A DNA stretch of 64,000 bases from Pseudomonadota bacterium (GTDB taxonomy: Bacteria > Pseudomonadota > Gammaproteobacteria > Xanthomonadales > Rhodanobacteraceae): the NCBI GenBank assembly GCA_021794575.1, contig JAJYQO010000093.1, forward strand, positions 1 through 64,000. Reading direction: 5' to 3'. Below, piece by piece: positions 40,521-51,804 of this stretch. How positions within the stretch are numbered: position 1 is the first letter of the stretch; the number at the start of each line of letters is the position of its first letter. Position numbers and translations under genes: made by a program. The notes under the pieces were generated by a model. It was not told the DNA's origin. It did no database searches and saw nothing but the letters and a program-made list of their open reading frames with translations.

Positions 40521-40601
40521 ATGTCTTGCGGCGCAGCAGCAGCGGTTCAAAGCGGGTTCATGGCCGACGATGAAGCATGTGCCTGCAACCGGAGAACCAT
40601 C

Positions 40602-41156
40602 ATGAACACATCTTCGCGAGGCAAACGTCGCTGGACGCTGGGGCTGGTGGCGGCCCTGGCCGTCTTGGCCGCGCCACTGGCGATGGCCGATCCGCTGGGC
40701 TTCAGCCTGGGCCTGTTCGGACCGGGTTACGGGGTCAGCTATTCGGGCTGCGGCGGACGCTGGTGCGACGGCCGCGGCTTCGTCAGCGCCTATGTCAACT
40801 CCGGCTGGGGCGACGATGACGAGTCGGCATATTACGCGCCCGCCTACTACGCCCCCGCCTATTACGCGCCAGCACCGGTGTACTACTCGCGTGTGATTTA
40901 CCGCCGGCCGGTCGAGCGGGTGTATTACTCGGAAGGTGACTGGCGCGGCCGCTACTGGGGCGACCGTGAGGGCGACGACCGCGGCTGGCGCGAAGAAGAC
41001 GGCTGGCGCGCGCGCGAGGGTTGGCACCGTGATGGCGAAGGCGGCTGGCGTCGCGAGGGCGATGGTGGCTGGCGCGGTGGCGACCGGCACGGCGGTTGGC
41101 GCGGCGGTGACCGTGGCCACCGCGACTGGCGCGGCCACCACGACGGCGGCCACTGA
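40602..41156 (+). CDS. Secreted low-complexity Tyr/Trp/Arg/Gly-rich protein
   Basis: Signal peptide to AMA; YYAPA x3; repeated GW(R/H)xx(D/E)G units. Confidence 0.7.
   Translation: MNTSSRGKRRWTLGLVAALAVLAAPLAMADPLGFSLGLFGPGYGVSYSGCGGRWCDGRGFVSAYVNSGWGDDDESAYYAPAYYAPAYYAPAPVYYSRVIYRRPVERVYYSEGDWRGRYWGDREGDDRGWREEDGWRAREGWHRDGEGGWRREGDGGWRGGDRHGGWRGGDRGHRDWRGHHDGGH
40830..40874 (+). repeat. Three tandem 15-bp repeats encoding YYAPA
   Basis: tattacgcgcccgcc / tactacgcccccgcc / tattacgcgccagca. Confidence 0.85.
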
Positions 41157-41182
41157 CCGTCGCCTTGCATCGCGCGTCGGTG

Positions 41183-41821
41183 TCAGTCGCGCGCGATGTC
41201 CATCTGCATGACCGCGCGCACCGGCGCGAAGCTGCGCCGGTGCTCCGCGCAGGGGCCGAGCAGCCGCAACGCCTGCAGGTGCGCCGGAACCGGATAGCCC
41301 TTGTGCGCGGCGAAGCCATAGCCGGGATGCCGCGCCTCCAGCGCCAGCATGTGGCGGTCGCGCGCCACCTTGGCCAGGATCGAGGCCGCGCTGATCGCCG
41401 GTTCCAGCACGTCACCGCGCACGATGGCGCGCGCGGCGCAGGGCAGCGCGCGGGGCAGCCGATTGCCGTCGATCAACGCCAGTTCGGGCGGTGGCGACAG
41501 TGCGCGCAGCGCGCGCGCCATGCCGGCCAGCGTGGCTTGCAGGATGTTGAGACGATCGATCTCGGCGGCGGACACGAACTCGATGTGCCATGCCAGCGCC
41601 CGCGCGCGGATGGTCTCGAACAGGGTTTCGCGGCGCGCGGCCGTCAGTGCCTTGGAGTCCGCCAGGCCGGCGATGGACCGCGACGGGTCGAGAATGACCG
41701 CGCCCACCACCACCGGACCGGCCAGCGGGCCGCGGCCGGCCTCGTCGATCCCGGCGATGATCCGCGTGGCCGCCCGGTCGCCCGCCATCGCATTCGCCGT
41801 GCCGTCGGCGTGGCGCGTCAT
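41183..41821 (-). CDS. rnhB: Ribonuclease HII
   Basis: [24 protein letters not shown]...[13 protein letters not shown]. Confidence 0.95.
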   Translation of the reverse strand: MTRHADGTANAMAGDRAATRIIAGIDEAGRGPLAGPVVVGAVILDPSRSIAGLADSKALTAARRETLFETIRARALAWHIEFVSAAEIDRLNILQATLAGMARALRALSPPPELALIDGNRLPRALPCAARAIVRGDVLEPAISAASILAKVARDRHMLALEARHPGYGFAAHKGYPVPAHLQALRLLGPCAEHRRSFAPVRAVMQMDIARD

Positions 41822-43017
41822 GGCGCGAGCGTGATCAGTTCGATCAGCGCAAGGGCCGCCGCGTCCGCGGCGCTGCGGCCATCGGCTGCGCGCAGCGCCG
41901 CGTGCAGCGCAGGAAATGCCGCGCGCTGCGCCTGTGCGGAGGCCGCATCATCCAGCAGTGGCGCCAGCGTCGCAGCAAGCTGCGGGCCGGTGCACTCGTG
42001 CTGCATCAACTCCGGGACCAGATCGCGGCCAGCCAGGATGTTGGGCAGGCTGTAGCGCGTGCTGCGCAGCAGACCGAGACGCTTGACGAGAAGGTGGGTC
42101 AGCGGCGCGATGCGGTAGCCCACCACCATCGGACACCGCGCCAGCGCCGCCTCCAGAGCGGCGGTGCCCGAAGCCAGCACTGTCGCGTCGGCGGCCATCA
42201 GCACGGTATCGGCCTGGCCGTCCAGCACGCGTATGCGCGCGGCCGGCAGGTCGTGCTGGCGCAGCGCGGCCTCGATGGGCGCCCGCAGTCCGGCATGCGC
42301 GGCGGGAATCAAGGCCAGCAGCCGCTGCCGTTCGCTTAGCAGTATGCGTGTCGCCGCCAGGAAGGGCGGCAGCAGCCGCGCCAGTTCGCCGCGGCGACTG
42401 CCGGGCAGCACGGCCAGCAGCGGTGCGTCCTGCGGCAGGCCCAACGCCGCGCGCGCGCCGCTGCGATCGGGGCGATCGGCAAAGCGGTCGGCCAGCGGAT
42501 GACCGACGAAGCGCGCGTCCACGCCATGCCGAGCATAGATGGCGGGTTCCATCGGAAACAGACACAGCACGCGATCGGCACTTGTTCGGATGCGCTCCGC
42601 ACGGCCTTCTCGCCATGCCCAGACCGAGGGGCTGACGTAATGCGCCGTATGCAAGCGAGCCTGTTTGAGCTGGCGCTCCAGGCCCAGATTGAAATCGGGT
42701 GCATCGATGCCGATGGTCAGCACCGGCCGCGCCGCCAGCAGCCGCGCGACCAGCCGGTGCCGCAGCCGCAGCAGGCGCGGCAGATGCCGCAGCACCTCGG
42801 CCATGCCCATCACCGACAGTTCGCCAATGTCATGCCAGCAGTCCATGCCCTGCGCGCGCATGCGCGCGCCGCCGATGCCGACGAAGCGTGCCCGCGGCAG
42901 ACGCGCACGCAGTGCCGCCAGCAGCGCGCCGCCCAGCAGATCGCCCGATGCTTCGCCCGCGATCAGGGCGATCAGAGGCCCGTCGCCGGGATCGGCGCGT
43001 GCGGCGTCCACGCGCAT
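41818..43017 (-). CDS. lpxB: Lipid-A-disaccharide synthase
   Basis: [43 protein letters not shown]. Confidence 0.95.
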   Translation of the reverse strand: MRVDAARADPGDGPLIALIAGEASGDLLGGALLAALRARLPRARFVGIGGARMRAQGMDCWHDIGELSVMGMAEVLRHLPRLLRLRHRLVARLLAARPVLTIGIDAPDFNLGLERQLKQARLHTAHYVSPSVWAWREGRAERIRTSADRVLCLFPMEPAIYARHGVDARFVGHPLADRFADRPDRSGARAALGLPQDAPLLAVLPGSRRGELARLLPPFLAATRILLSERQRLLALIPAAHAGLRAPIEAALRQHDLPAARIRVLDGQADTVLMAADATVLASGTAALEAALARCPMVVGYRIAPLTHLLVKRLGLLRSTRYSLPNILAGRDLVPELMQHECTGPQLAATLAPLLDDAASAQAQRAAFPALHAALRAADGRSAADAAALALIELITLAP

Positions 43018-43022
43018 GGCGC

Positions 43023-43796
43023 TCAGCGCACCAGTGGGCGCTGGCTGGCTAAGATGAAGCCCAGCATCAGCGCCACATCCGCGCTCTCACGCGCCATATC
43101 GGTCAGGTGTGCGCGGGCGTCGGCCAGGCTGTGTCCCGACATGTACAGCGTACGGTAGGCGCGTTTGATGGCGGTGATGCGCTCGCTGTCGAAACCGCGC
43201 CGTTTGAGTCCCTCGATATTGACCCCACGCGGTTCGGCGAATTGCCCGGCCACGTAGCAGAACGGCGGCACGTCGCGATTGATGGCGGCGTACATGGCGG
43301 CGAAGGCGTGCGCGCCGATGCGGCAGAACTGGTGCAGCCCGGCGAAGCCGCCCATGATGACGTGGTCGCCCACCTCGACATGCCCGGCCAGGGTGACATT
43401 GTTGGCTAGCACGATGTGATTGCCCACCGTGCAGTCGTGCGCGATGTGCACGTAGGCCATGATCCAATTGTCGTCGCCGACGCGGGTGATGCCGCCGCCA
43501 TCGCCGGTGCCGCGGTTGATGGTGACGTACTCGCGGATGGTGTTGCGGTCGCCGATCACCAGTTCGCTGCGCTCGCCGTGGTACTTCTTGTCCTGCGGAT
43601 CGCCGCCGATGGCGCTGAACGCCCAGATGCGGTTGTCGCGGCCGATGCGCGTCGGACCGGAAATGACTACGTGCGGGCCAATGTGCGTGCCGGCCGCGAT
43701 CTCGACCTCGGCGCCGACGATGCTGTATGCGCCGACTTCGACATCCGCCGCGAGGCGCGCGCCCGCATCGACCAGCGCGGTCGGGTGGATGTTCAC
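43023..43796 (-). CDS. lpxA: UDP-N-acetylglucosamine acyltransferase
   Basis: Hexapeptide repeats; [29 protein letters not shown] start overlapping the fabZ stop. Confidence 0.95.
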   Translation of the reverse strand: MNIHPTALVDAGARLAADVEVGAYSIVGAEVEIAAGTHIGPHVVISGPTRIGRDNRIWAFSAIGGDPQDKKYHGERSELVIGDRNTIREYVTINRGTGDGGGITRVGDDNWIMAYVHIAHDCTVGNHIVLANNVTLAGHVEVGDHVIMGGFAGLHQFCRIGAHAFAAMYAAINRDVPPFCYVAGQFAEPRGVNIEGLKRRGFDSERITAIKRAYRTLYMSGHSLADARAHLTDMARESADVALMLGFILASQRPLVR

Positions 43797-44260
43797 GCCG
43801 CGCGGCCCGCGCACATCAGTTCGCAACTGGCGACAACGATGCCGTCGACCAGCGCGCGGGCCTCGAACAGGCCCATGCCGCGCAGCATGCGCCTCATCGT
43901 CACGTGCAGATCGAGCCGGTCGCCGGGTCCGACGATGCGGTTGAAACGCGCCTTATCCACCTTGACCAGGTAGTAGAGGTCGTCGCCGCGCCCGCCGTCG
44001 GCGTCGCCGCGCGACAGCCCCACCAGCAGGCCCGACGCCTGCGCCAGCGCCTCGATGATCAGCACGCCCGGCATCACCGGGTGGCCGGGAAAGTGGCCCT
44101 GGAAGAACGGCTCGTTGGCGGTGACGTTCTTGTACGCGTGAATGCTGACGTCCGGATGCAGCGTCAGTACGCGATCGACCAGCAGGAACGGGTAGCGGTG
44201 CGGCAGCAGTTTCTGGATGGTTTCGATGTCGATCGGCAGGGCGAGGGCAGGATGGTTCAT
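43793..44260 (-). CDS. fabZ: 3-hydroxyacyl-ACP dehydratase
   Basis: [40 protein letters not shown]. Confidence 0.96.
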   Translation of the reverse strand: MNHPALALPIDIETIQKLLPHRYPFLLVDRVLTLHPDVSIHAYKNVTANEPFFQGHFPGHPVMPGVLIIEALAQASGLLVGLSRGDADGGRGDDLYYLVKVDKARFNRIVGPGDRLDLHVTMRRMLRGMGLFEARALVDGIVVASCELMCAGRAA

Positions 44261-45291
44261 CTCGGAGTTCCTTTTTCGAGTGCGGCCAGGCGGCGCGCCA
44301 TCTCGTCGAGTTGCTTGCTGCGCACAGCGTTACGCCGCCACAGGCGGTTGTCCTGCAGCGGTACGCCGGAGGAGTACTCACCGGGCTCGCGGATGGAGTG
44401 CGTCACCAGGCTCATGGCGGTGATCGTAACGCGATCGCAAACTTGCAGGTGGCCGAGCACGCCGGCGCCGCCACCGATCAGGCAATGGCGGCCGATGCGC
44501 GCGCTGCCGGCAACCGCGGCGCAGCCCGCCATGGCGGTATGGGCGCCGATGTGCACGTTGTGGGCGATCTGGATCTGGTTGTCCAGGCGCACGTCCTCCT
44601 CGAGCACGGTGTCCTCCAGCGCGCCGCGGTCGATGGTGGTGTTGGCGCCGATCTCGCAATCGTCATCCACGCGGACACCGCCCAGTTGCGGCACTTTTTC
44701 CCAGCGCTCGCCGGCCCAGGCCAGACCGAAACCGTCGCTGCCCAGCACGGCGCCCGGGTGCACCAGCACGCGCGCGCCCAGCCGCACGCGCAGCAGCAGC
44801 GTGACGCGCGCCACCAGGCGCGACTGCACGCCGACCACGCAGTCCGGTCCGATCACGCATTGCGGCCCGACCACGGCGCCGGCATCCACCCGCGCGCCGG
44901 CGGCCACGAAGCACTGCGCGCCGATGCTGGCGCCCGGGTCGATCGTCGCACCAGGTTCGATCACCGAGCTGGCATGAACGCCTGGCGCCGCCGCCGGCGC
45001 ACGCTCGAACAGCGTGGCGATGCGCGCGAAGGCAAGGTAGGGATCGCGCGCGATCAGTGCCGGTACCGAGCAATTCGCCGCACTGGCTGCATCGAGCACC
45101 ACCGCTGCCGCGCCGGTGGCGGCCAGTTGCGCCGCATAGCGGGGATTGGCCAGGAACGCGATCTGCCCGCGGCCGGCTTGCGCCAGCGTGGCCACGCCAT
45201 GTACGCGCCGCGCCGGGTCGCCCTGCAGCGTCAGGCCGAAGCGTTCGGCCAGTTCATCCAGCCGATAGCCGGTGTCCGCATCCCCTGGCAT
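44257..45291 (-). CDS. lpxD: UDP-3-O-acylglucosamine N-acyltransferase
   Basis: Hexapeptide repeats; [42 protein letters not shown]. Confidence 0.95.
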   Translation of the reverse strand: MPGDADTGYRLDELAERFGLTLQGDPARRVHGVATLAQAGRGQIAFLANPRYAAQLAATGAAAVVLDAASAANCSVPALIARDPYLAFARIATLFERAPAAAPGVHASSVIEPGATIDPGASIGAQCFVAAGARVDAGAVVGPQCVIGPDCVVGVQSRLVARVTLLLRVRLGARVLVHPGAVLGSDGFGLAWAGERWEKVPQLGGVRVDDDCEIGANTTIDRGALEDTVLEEDVRLDNQIQIAHNVHIGAHTAMAGCAAVAGSARIGRHCLIGGGAGVLGHLQVCDRVTITAMSLVTHSIREPGEYSSGVPLQDNRLWRRNAVRSKQLDEMARRLAALEKGTPR

Positions 45292-45303
45292 GCGCGTCCG
45301 GCC

Positions 45304-47613
45304 TCAGAACGCGGTTCCGAAGGTGAACTGCAGATGCGAGATGTACTGCGCATCCGCGGCGCTGTAGCGGATCGGGAAGGCATAGCTGATGTTGATCGGG
45401 CCGATCGGCGCGCGCCACTGCAGGCCGATGCCCGCGGAGGTCGCCAGTCTGCCCCAGTTGAATTGGTGGTAGGTGGCGAACACGTTGCCCATGTCGTAGA
45501 ACAGCGCCACGCGCGCGGTGTTGCTGTCCTTGAGGAAGGGCAACGGCAGGAACAGGTTGGCGCTGCCCAGCACCTTGAAGGCGCCGCCGATGGGCTGCGC
45601 GTTGTAGTAGCCGGGCACGATCTCCTTGGGACCGAGTGTGTTGTATTGGAAACCGCGCACGTCGGTCACGCCGCCGGCGTAGTAGTTCTGCCAGAACGGA
45701 AACGCGAGGTTGGAACTCTTGCCGTAGGTGTTGCCGTAACCCAGGCTGCCGCTCAAACCCAGTACGAAACCCTTGGGCAACGGAAAGTAGTTGCTGCTTT
45801 GCGCCGAGAGCTTGTAGTAGTCGACGGTGGAGCCGGGCATGGCGATTTCGGCGCCGATGTACTGCAGGCCGCCGCTGCTGGGCGTGAAGTACTCGTTGCG
45901 GGTGTCGTGCGCGTAGGAGATCGTGGCCGTCCAGGAGTGGATGGTTTTGTGGCCGACCTGGTTCTGGTAGTTGATCAGCGACTGCGGCGTGATGCTGGGA
46001 AAAACGTTGATGTAGTTGCTGCTCAGCCCCAGGCCGACGTTGATGGTGTCGGTTTCGCTGATCGGGATGCCGATGTAGGCGCTGAACGCCTTGGTGTTGT
46101 ACAGGTACGAGGCGAGGTTGGCCTGGCCCTGGTTGAGCAGGGTGTAGCTGAGGTTGTAACCCAGGCTGATGCCGTTCTCGGTGAAGTAAGGGTCGAGGTA
46201 GCTGAAGACGTAGGATTTCAGGTAGCTGCTCTGCTGGACCTGTGCCGAGATCTGCTTGCCGGTGCCCATGAAGTTGCGCTCGGACACCGAAACGCTGCCG
46301 ATCACGCCGGTGATCTGTGCGTAGCCCAGGCCGAACTGCAGCGCGCCGGAGGGTTCTTCCTTGACCTTGACCTTGAGGTCGACCTGGTCGTTGCTGCCTG
46401 GCACCCGCTCGCTCTTGATGTCGACCTTGGAGAAAAAGCCCAGGCGCTCCAGGCGGATCTTGGAGCGGTCGATGGCGGCCTGCGAGTACCAGCCGCCTTC
46501 GAACTGGCGCATCTCGCGGCGCAGCACCAGGTCCTCGGTGGTGGTGTTGCCCACGAACACGATGCGGCGCACGTACACGCGCTGGCCGGGCTCGATAAAG
46601 AAGGTCAGTGCGACGGTGTGGTTCTCCTTGTCCAGCTTGGGCACCGGCGTGACCTTGGCGAAGGCGTAGCCGACGTTGGCCAGCATCGCGGTGATCGCCT
46701 TGCTGGTGAACTCGGCGCTGGCGCGCGAGAAGGTGTCGCCGGGTTTCAGCAGCACCAGCCGCATCAGCGCGTCCTCGGGCAGCACCAGCTTGCCGAGCAG
46801 CTTGACCTTGGAAATCTTGTACAGGTGGCCCTCGGTCATGTTGGCCGTCAGGTACACGTTTTCCTTGTTGGGGCTGATGGTGACCTGCGCCGAGTTGATC
46901 TGGAAGTTGGCGTAGCCGCGATCCAGGTAGAAATTCTGCAGGCGGTCGAGATCGCCGGAGAGTTTTTCGCGCGAGTACTGGTCGTCGTTGGAATACCACG
47001 AGGTCCAGTTGGGCGTGTTGAGCTCCCAGTTCGAGCGGATCTGCTTGTCGGTATAGGCGCGGTCGCCGACCAGATTGATCTGCTGGATGCGCGCGGCCTT
47101 GCCTTCGCGGATGGCGATATCGATGGCGACGCGGTTGCGGTCGAGCCGGGTGACGTGCGGCTCGATGCTGACGTTGTACTTGCCGCGGTTGTAGTACTGG
47201 TGGGTCAGTTCCTGCTGCACGCGCTCCAGCGCCAGGCGGTCGAAGGTATCGCCCTGGGCGAGGCCGATCTGCTTGAGGCCCCTCAGCAGATCTTCGGTCT
47301 TGATGTCCTTGTTGCCGCGGATATCCAGCTTGGCGATGGTCGGGCGCTCGATCACCTGCACCACCAGCACGTTGCCTTGGCGGTCCAGCGCGACGTCGCT
47401 GAAAAAGCCGGTGGCGAACAGCGCCTTGATGGTTTCCTTGGCGCGCGCCGGCGTGAGCGTCTCGCCCTTCTCGACGGGCAGGTAACTGAACACCGTGCCG
47501 GGCGCGATGCGCTGCAGTCCGTCGACGCGGATGCCCGAGACCACGAAGGGCTCGAAGGCGCGGGCCTTGGCCGCGAAGCAGGCAAGCAGGATCAGGGCGG
47601 CGATACGCTTCAT
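45304..47613 (-). CDS. bamA: Outer membrane protein assembly factor BamA
   Basis: POTRA repeats; VRGFQYNTLGPKE; terminal YISHLQFTFGTAF. Confidence 0.96.
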   Translation of the reverse strand: MKRIAALILLACFAAKARAFEPFVVSGIRVDGLQRIAPGTVFSYLPVEKGETLTPARAKETIKALFATGFFSDVALDRQGNVLVVQVIERPTIAKLDIRGNKDIKTEDLLRGLKQIGLAQGDTFDRLALERVQQELTHQYYNRGKYNVSIEPHVTRLDRNRVAIDIAIREGKAARIQQINLVGDRAYTDKQIRSNWELNTPNWTSWYSNDDQYSREKLSGDLDRLQNFYLDRGYANFQINSAQVTISPNKENVYLTANMTEGHLYKISKVKLLGKLVLPEDALMRLVLLKPGDTFSRASAEFTSKAITAMLANVGYAFAKVTPVPKLDKENHTVALTFFIEPGQRVYVRRIVFVGNTTTEDLVLRREMRQFEGGWYSQAAIDRSKIRLERLGFFSKVDIKSERVPGSNDQVDLKVKVKEEPSGALQFGLGYAQITGVIGSVSVSERNFMGTGKQISAQVQQSSYLKSYVFSYLDPYFTENGISLGYNLSYTLLNQGQANLASYLYNTKAFSAYIGIPISETDTINVGLGLSSNYINVFPSITPQSLINYQNQVGHKTIHSWTATISYAHDTRNEYFTPSSGGLQYIGAEIAMPGSTVDYYKLSAQSSNYFPLPKGFVLGLSGSLGYGNTYGKSSNLAFPFWQNYYAGGVTDVRGFQYNTLGPKEIVPGYYNAQPIGGAFKVLGSANLFLPLPFLKDSNTARVALFYDMGNVFATYHQFNWGRLATSAGIGLQWRAPIGPINISYAFPIRYSAADAQYISHLQFTFGTAF

Positions 47614-47683
47614 AGAGATTCCGGTGGTGGATCGTGCGCTGCGAGCAATCGCCGCACGGATGCGGGGCGGCTCAGCGGATGGT

Positions 47684-49039
47684 TCAGGAAAACAGGCGCA
47701 ACAGGTCGTTGTAGAAGGCCAATCCCATCAGTGCGACCAGCAGTGCCATGCCCAAGTACTGTCCCGCCGCCATGACCCGCGCGCTGACTGGGCTGCCCTT
47801 GATCAATTCGATAAGGTAATACACGAGGTGGCCGCCGTCCAAGATCGGAATCGGCAGCAGATTCATTACCGCCAGGCTCAGCGAGATGATGCCGAGGAAG
47901 TACAGGAACCAGGCCGGGCCCAGATCGGCCGAGGTGTTGGCGTACTGGGCGATCGAGATCGGGCCGGAAATGTTCTTCAGCGAGGACTGTCCGGTCAGCA
48001 TGCGGCCCAACATGGACACCGTCTGCGCGGTCAGACGCCAGGTTTCGGCGAACGCCTCGGGAACCGCCCGCAGCGGATTGGCGCGTTGCACGGTGTCGTA
48101 ATGCACCTCGTAGGGCGCCGGGCTGACGCCCAGCATCCAGGCGGGCTTGCCGTCCGCGCCGGTTTCGAGGCGCGGTTGCGCGGCGAAGCTCAGGCGTTTG
48201 CCGTCGCGCAGCACCTGCACCGTCAACGTGCGGCCGGGACCGGCATCGGCATGCACCAGGGTAACGACGTCATTCCAGTCCGCAACCGGCTTGCCGTCGA
48301 GGGCGGTGATACGGTCGCCCGGACGCAGCCCGACCGCGGACGCGGCGCTGTCCGGCAGGATCGCGCCCAGCACCGGCGGCACCAGCATCTGCCGCGGCAC
48401 CAGGCCGATCCGTTGCACGGCCTGCTGTGCACCCATCGCGGCGGGTATGCGCTGCAGCGGCAGCGTCAGCGTGCGCCGTGCGCCGTCGGCGTCGCGCACC
48501 AGGATGCGCGTGGGCGCGCGCGCCGCCACCGCATCGGCCAGCGCCAGCGCGGCGCTGCTCCAGGACTGCACCGGCGTGCCGCCGACCTGCAGCAGGGTGT
48601 CGCCGGCGCGCAGTCCTGCCTGCGCGGCAAGTCCCTGGGCGGTGCCGACGATCGGCAGGTAGTCGGGCTTGCCGACCACCAGCATGGCCCAGAACGCGGC
48701 CACCGCGAAGATGAAGTTGAACACCGGTCCCGCGGCGACGATGGCCATGCGCGCCAGCACCGGTTTGCCGGTGAACTCGCGATCGCGATCGCCGGCCGGC
48801 ACATCGTCCTCGCGCGCGTCGAGCATCTTGACGTAGCCCCCCAGCGGGATGGCGGCGATGACGTACTCGGTGCCGTCGCGGCCGACCCGCTTCCACAGCG
48901 GCTTGCCGAAGCCGATCGAGAAGCGCAACACCTTGACGCCCATCCGCCGCGCCACCCAGTAGTGGCCGAACTCATGGAAGGTGATCAACAGACCGAGGGT
49001 GACGGCCAGCCACCAGATGGAGCCGAGGAGTTCGTTCAT
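47684..49039 (-). CDS. rseP: RIP zinc metalloprotease RseP (site-2 protease)
   Basis: LLITFHEFGHYWVARRMGVKVLRFSIGFGKPL (HExxH), PDZ region, NLLPIPILDGGHL. Confidence 0.95.
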   Translation of the reverse strand: MNELLGSIWWLAVTLGLLITFHEFGHYWVARRMGVKVLRFSIGFGKPLWKRVGRDGTEYVIAAIPLGGYVKMLDAREDDVPAGDRDREFTGKPVLARMAIVAAGPVFNFIFAVAAFWAMLVVGKPDYLPIVGTAQGLAAQAGLRAGDTLLQVGGTPVQSWSSAALALADAVAARAPTRILVRDADGARRTLTLPLQRIPAAMGAQQAVQRIGLVPRQMLVPPVLGAILPDSAASAVGLRPGDRITALDGKPVADWNDVVTLVHADAGPGRTLTVQVLRDGKRLSFAAQPRLETGADGKPAWMLGVSPAPYEVHYDTVQRANPLRAVPEAFAETWRLTAQTVSMLGRMLTGQSSLKNISGPISIAQYANTSADLGPAWFLYFLGIISLSLAVMNLLPIPILDGGHLVYYLIELIKGSPVSARVMAAGQYLGMALLVALMGLAFYNDLLRLFS

Positions 49040-49049
49040 GCGGGGCGGT

Positions 49050-50243
49050 TCAACAGCACATTCGTGCCAGCATAGCGCGCGCCTTGGCGCGGGCGGTTAA
49101 GTCGCGGTGAATCAAGGTCTCCACGTCGCACACCGGCTGCGGCGGCAGCGCGGCCAGCAGGGTCTCGATCAGGTCGGCGATGGCGAGGAACGGCAGGCTG
49201 CCGGCCAGGAACGCCTCCACCGCCACCTCGTTGGCCGCGTTCAGCAGCGCTGGCGCGTCGCCGCCGGCGCGCAGCGCCTGGTAGGCCAGATCCAGACAGC
49301 GGAAGGTGTGTCTGTCCGGCACCTCGAACTCCAGCCGGCCGCGCGCGGCCAGGTCCAGGAACGGCACCCCGGAGCCGGTGCGCTCGGGCCAGGCCAGCGC
49401 GTAGGCCAGCGCGGTGCGCATGTCCGGATGACCCAGTTCGGCCAATACCGCGCCGTCGACGTATTCGACCAGCGCATGCACCAGGCTCTGCGGATGCACC
49501 AGCACTTCAATCTGCGCGGGCGTGGCGCCGAACAGCACGCAGGCCTCGATCACCTCGAGACCTTTGTTCATCAGCGTGGCCGAGTCCACCGAGATCTTGC
49601 GGCCCATCACCCAGTTGGGATGTGCGCAGGCCTGCGCGGGCGTGACCGCAGCCAGATCGCGGCGGCTGCGGCCGCGGAACGGCCCACCGGACGCAGTCAG
49701 CAGCAGCCGCCGCACGCCGGCGGCGGCGAGGGCCGGCGGCCGGCCGCCGGGCAGGCACTGGAACAGCGCGTTGTGCTCGGAATCCACCGGCAGCAGGTCG
49801 CCGCCGCCCGCGTCCAGCGCGGCTTGCAGCAGCGGCCCGGCGCACACGGCGGATTCCTTGTTGGCCAGCAGCAGGCGCTTGCCGGCACGCGCCGCAGCCA
49901 GCGTGGAACGCAGCCCGGCGGCGCCGACCACGGCGGCCAGCACGGTGTCGCACAGCGTGCCGCCGGCGGCCTGTTCCAGCGCTTCGGGGCCGGCCGCGAT
50001 TTCGCAGCGCGCGCCCAGTTCGGCGAGCCGGCGCGCCAGCGCGGTTTGCAGTGCCGGGTCGGCGATGATGGCCAGATCCGGGCGGAAGCGCGCACACAGC
50101 CCGGCCAGCGCATCCGCATTGCGGTGCGCGGCCAGCACACTGGCGCGGTAGCGGTCGGGGTGACGCGCGATCACGTCCAGCGCGCTGCCGCCGATCGAGC
50201 CGGTGGCGCCGAGCACGGCGATGCGCTGTGGCGCCACGCTCAC
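49050..50243 (-). CDS. dxr: 1-deoxy-D-xylulose-5-phosphate reductoisomerase
   Basis: [58 protein letters not shown] start. Confidence 0.95.
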   Translation of the reverse strand: MSVAPQRIAVLGATGSIGGSALDVIARHPDRYRASVLAAHRNADALAGLCARFRPDLAIIADPALQTALARRLAELGARCEIAAGPEALEQAAGGTLCDTVLAAVVGAAGLRSTLAAARAGKRLLLANKESAVCAGPLLQAALDAGGGDLLPVDSEHNALFQCLPGGRPPALAAAGVRRLLLTASGGPFRGRSRRDLAAVTPAQACAHPNWVMGRKISVDSATLMNKGLEVIEACVLFGATPAQIEVLVHPQSLVHALVEYVDGAVLAELGHPDMRTALAYALAWPERTGSGVPFLDLAARGRLEFEVPDRHTFRCLDLAYQALRAGGDAPALLNAANEVAVEAFLAGSLPFLAIADLIETLLAALPPQPVCDVETLIHRDLTARAKARAMLARMCC

Positions 50244-51073
50244 AGGCCCAGGAGCACTTTGAGCAGCACGAACACGGGCGCGGCGGCCAGCACGCTGTCG
50301 ATGCGGTCGAGCAGACCGCCGTGTCCGGGGAACATGCGCCCGGAATCTTTCACCGCGGCCTGGCGCTTGAGCAGGCTCTCGATCAGATCGCCGATGATCG
50401 AGAACGCCACCACCAGCACCGCCACGCCCAACAGCAGCAGCAACTGCGCGCCGCGCAATCGCAGCCCCCATCCGAACGCGGCGGCCAGCAGCGCGGCCAG
50501 GATCGTGCCGCCGGCGACCCCCTCCCAGGTCTTGCCCGGGCTGATCAGCGGCGCCAGCTTGTTGCGTCCGAAACGCGTGCCGGCGAAGTAGGCACCGGTG
50601 TCTGCGGACCACACCAGCATCAGCGCCAGCAGCGTCCACACGTGCGCGCGCATGCCGCCGGCGTGCAGCGTCGTCAGCGCCAGCCAGGCCGGCAGCAGAG
50701 CGGGCAGCGCGAGGCCAAGCTTGATCCAGGCATGCGCACGCGTAGGCGAGGCCCATCGCGTGGGCCGGCGCAGCCACAGCACGGCCAGCAGCCAGCCCAG
50801 TACGCCGAGGGCGATCACCGCCATGCCCGCCGGCGTGCCGCGCCAGAACCACAGCGCCAGGCAGGCCCCGGCCATCGCGGCCAGCAGCAGGCCGCGCAGC
50901 GGGCGCAGACGCCAGCCCGCCAATCGCGACCATTCCCACAGCGCGGCCAGCACCAGCACGCCAATGGCCAGTGCGAACAGCCAGGTCGGCGCCAGCAGGA
51001 TCAGCAGGATCGCCGCGGGCGCCAGCAGCACTGCGGTCAGCGTACGCTGGCCCAGCAGTTCAGGCGCGCGCAC
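50240..51073 (-). CDS. cdsA: Phosphatidate cytidylyltransferase
   Basis: [36 protein letters not shown] signature; start chosen to limit overlap with uppS. Confidence 0.92.
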   Translation of the reverse strand: MRAPELLGQRTLTAVLLAPAAILLILLAPTWLFALAIGVLVLAALWEWSRLAGWRLRPLRGLLLAAMAGACLALWFWRGTPAGMAVIALGVLGWLLAVLWLRRPTRWASPTRAHAWIKLGLALPALLPAWLALTTLHAGGMRAHVWTLLALMLVWSADTGAYFAGTRFGRNKLAPLISPGKTWEGVAGGTILAALLAAAFGWGLRLRGAQLLLLLGVAVLVVAFSIIGDLIESLLKRQAAVKDSGRMFPGHGGLLDRIDSVLAAAPVFVLLKVLLGL

Positions 51074-51794
51074 GCGACTGCGCCCCGGTGAGTCCGTAGC
51101 GGCGCTCACGGCCCGCATAGGCGGCCAGCGCGTCATCCAGCGCGGCCGTGTCGAAATCCGGCCACAGCGTGTCGGTGAAATACAGCTCGGCGTAGGCCAA
51201 CTGCCAGAGCAGGAAGTTGCTGATGCGGTGCTCGCCGCCGGTGCGGATCAGCAGGTCCGGTGGCGGCAGGTCGGCCAGGCATAGTTGTCCGGCGACCATC
51301 TGCTCGTCGATGGCGGCTGCGTCCAGGGCGCCGCGTGCTGCCCGTTCGGCCAGCGCGCGCACGGCCTGAACGATGTCCCAGCGGCCGCCGTAGTTGACCG
51401 CCACGTTGAGCAGCAGCGCATCGTTGCCGGCAGTGCGTTCCATCGCGGCGCGCATGCGCTCACGCAACGCCGGCGCGAATGCCTCGAGCGCGCCGATGAA
51501 ACGCAGCCGCACGCCGTTGTCGTGCAATTCGTCCACTTCGCTGTCCAGCGCGCGCAGGAACAGCTCCATCAGCGCGCCCACTTCGTCTTGCGGCCGCCGC
51601 CAATTCTCGCTGGAGAATGCGAATAGCGTGAGCACGACGATGCCGCGCTCGCGGCAGGCGCGCACCGTGGCGCGCACGGCTTTCTGGCCGGCGCGGTGGC
51701 CCATGGCGCGCGGGCGGTGTCGGTGTTCGGCCCAGCGGCCGTTGCCATCCATGATGATGGCCACGTGGCGCGGCAGCATAGCGGGGGCGGTCAT
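51060..51794 (-). CDS. uppS: Isoprenyl (undecaprenyl-PP) synthase
   Basis: HVAIIMDGNGRWAEHRHRPRAMGHRAGQ; DLLIRTGGEHRISNFLLWQLAYAELYF. Confidence 0.96.
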   Translation of the reverse strand: MTAPAMLPRHVAIIMDGNGRWAEHRHRPRAMGHRAGQKAVRATVRACRERGIVVLTLFAFSSENWRRPQDEVGALMELFLRALDSEVDELHDNGVRLRFIGALEAFAPALRERMRAAMERTAGNDALLLNVAVNYGGRWDIVQAVRALAERAARGALDAAAIDEQMVAGQLCLADLPPPDLLIRTGGEHRISNFLLWQLAYAELYFTDTLWPDFDTAALDDALAAYAGRERRYGLTGAQSRARA

Positions 51795-51804
51795 CGCCTG
51801 CGCC

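Noticed and set aside
40830-40874. Short tandem repeats as a possible CRISPR array
   Set aside because: Contiguous 15-bp repeats without spacers, inside a coding sequence (YYAPA x3).
38793-41153. 786-aa minus-strand ORF
   Set aside because: Antisense to rlmL and the Tyr-rich protein gene; Ala/Val repeats arise from the repeat-coding strand.
45292-45303. Absence of skp/ompH between bamA and lpxD as an anomaly
   Set aside because: Gene order here varies among gammaproteobacteria and skp may be encoded elsewhere; not strong enough to report.
44311-47775. 1154-aa plus-strand ORF
   Set aside because: Antisense shadow of lpxD and bamA; low-complexity Val/Gly/Ala/Arg composition.
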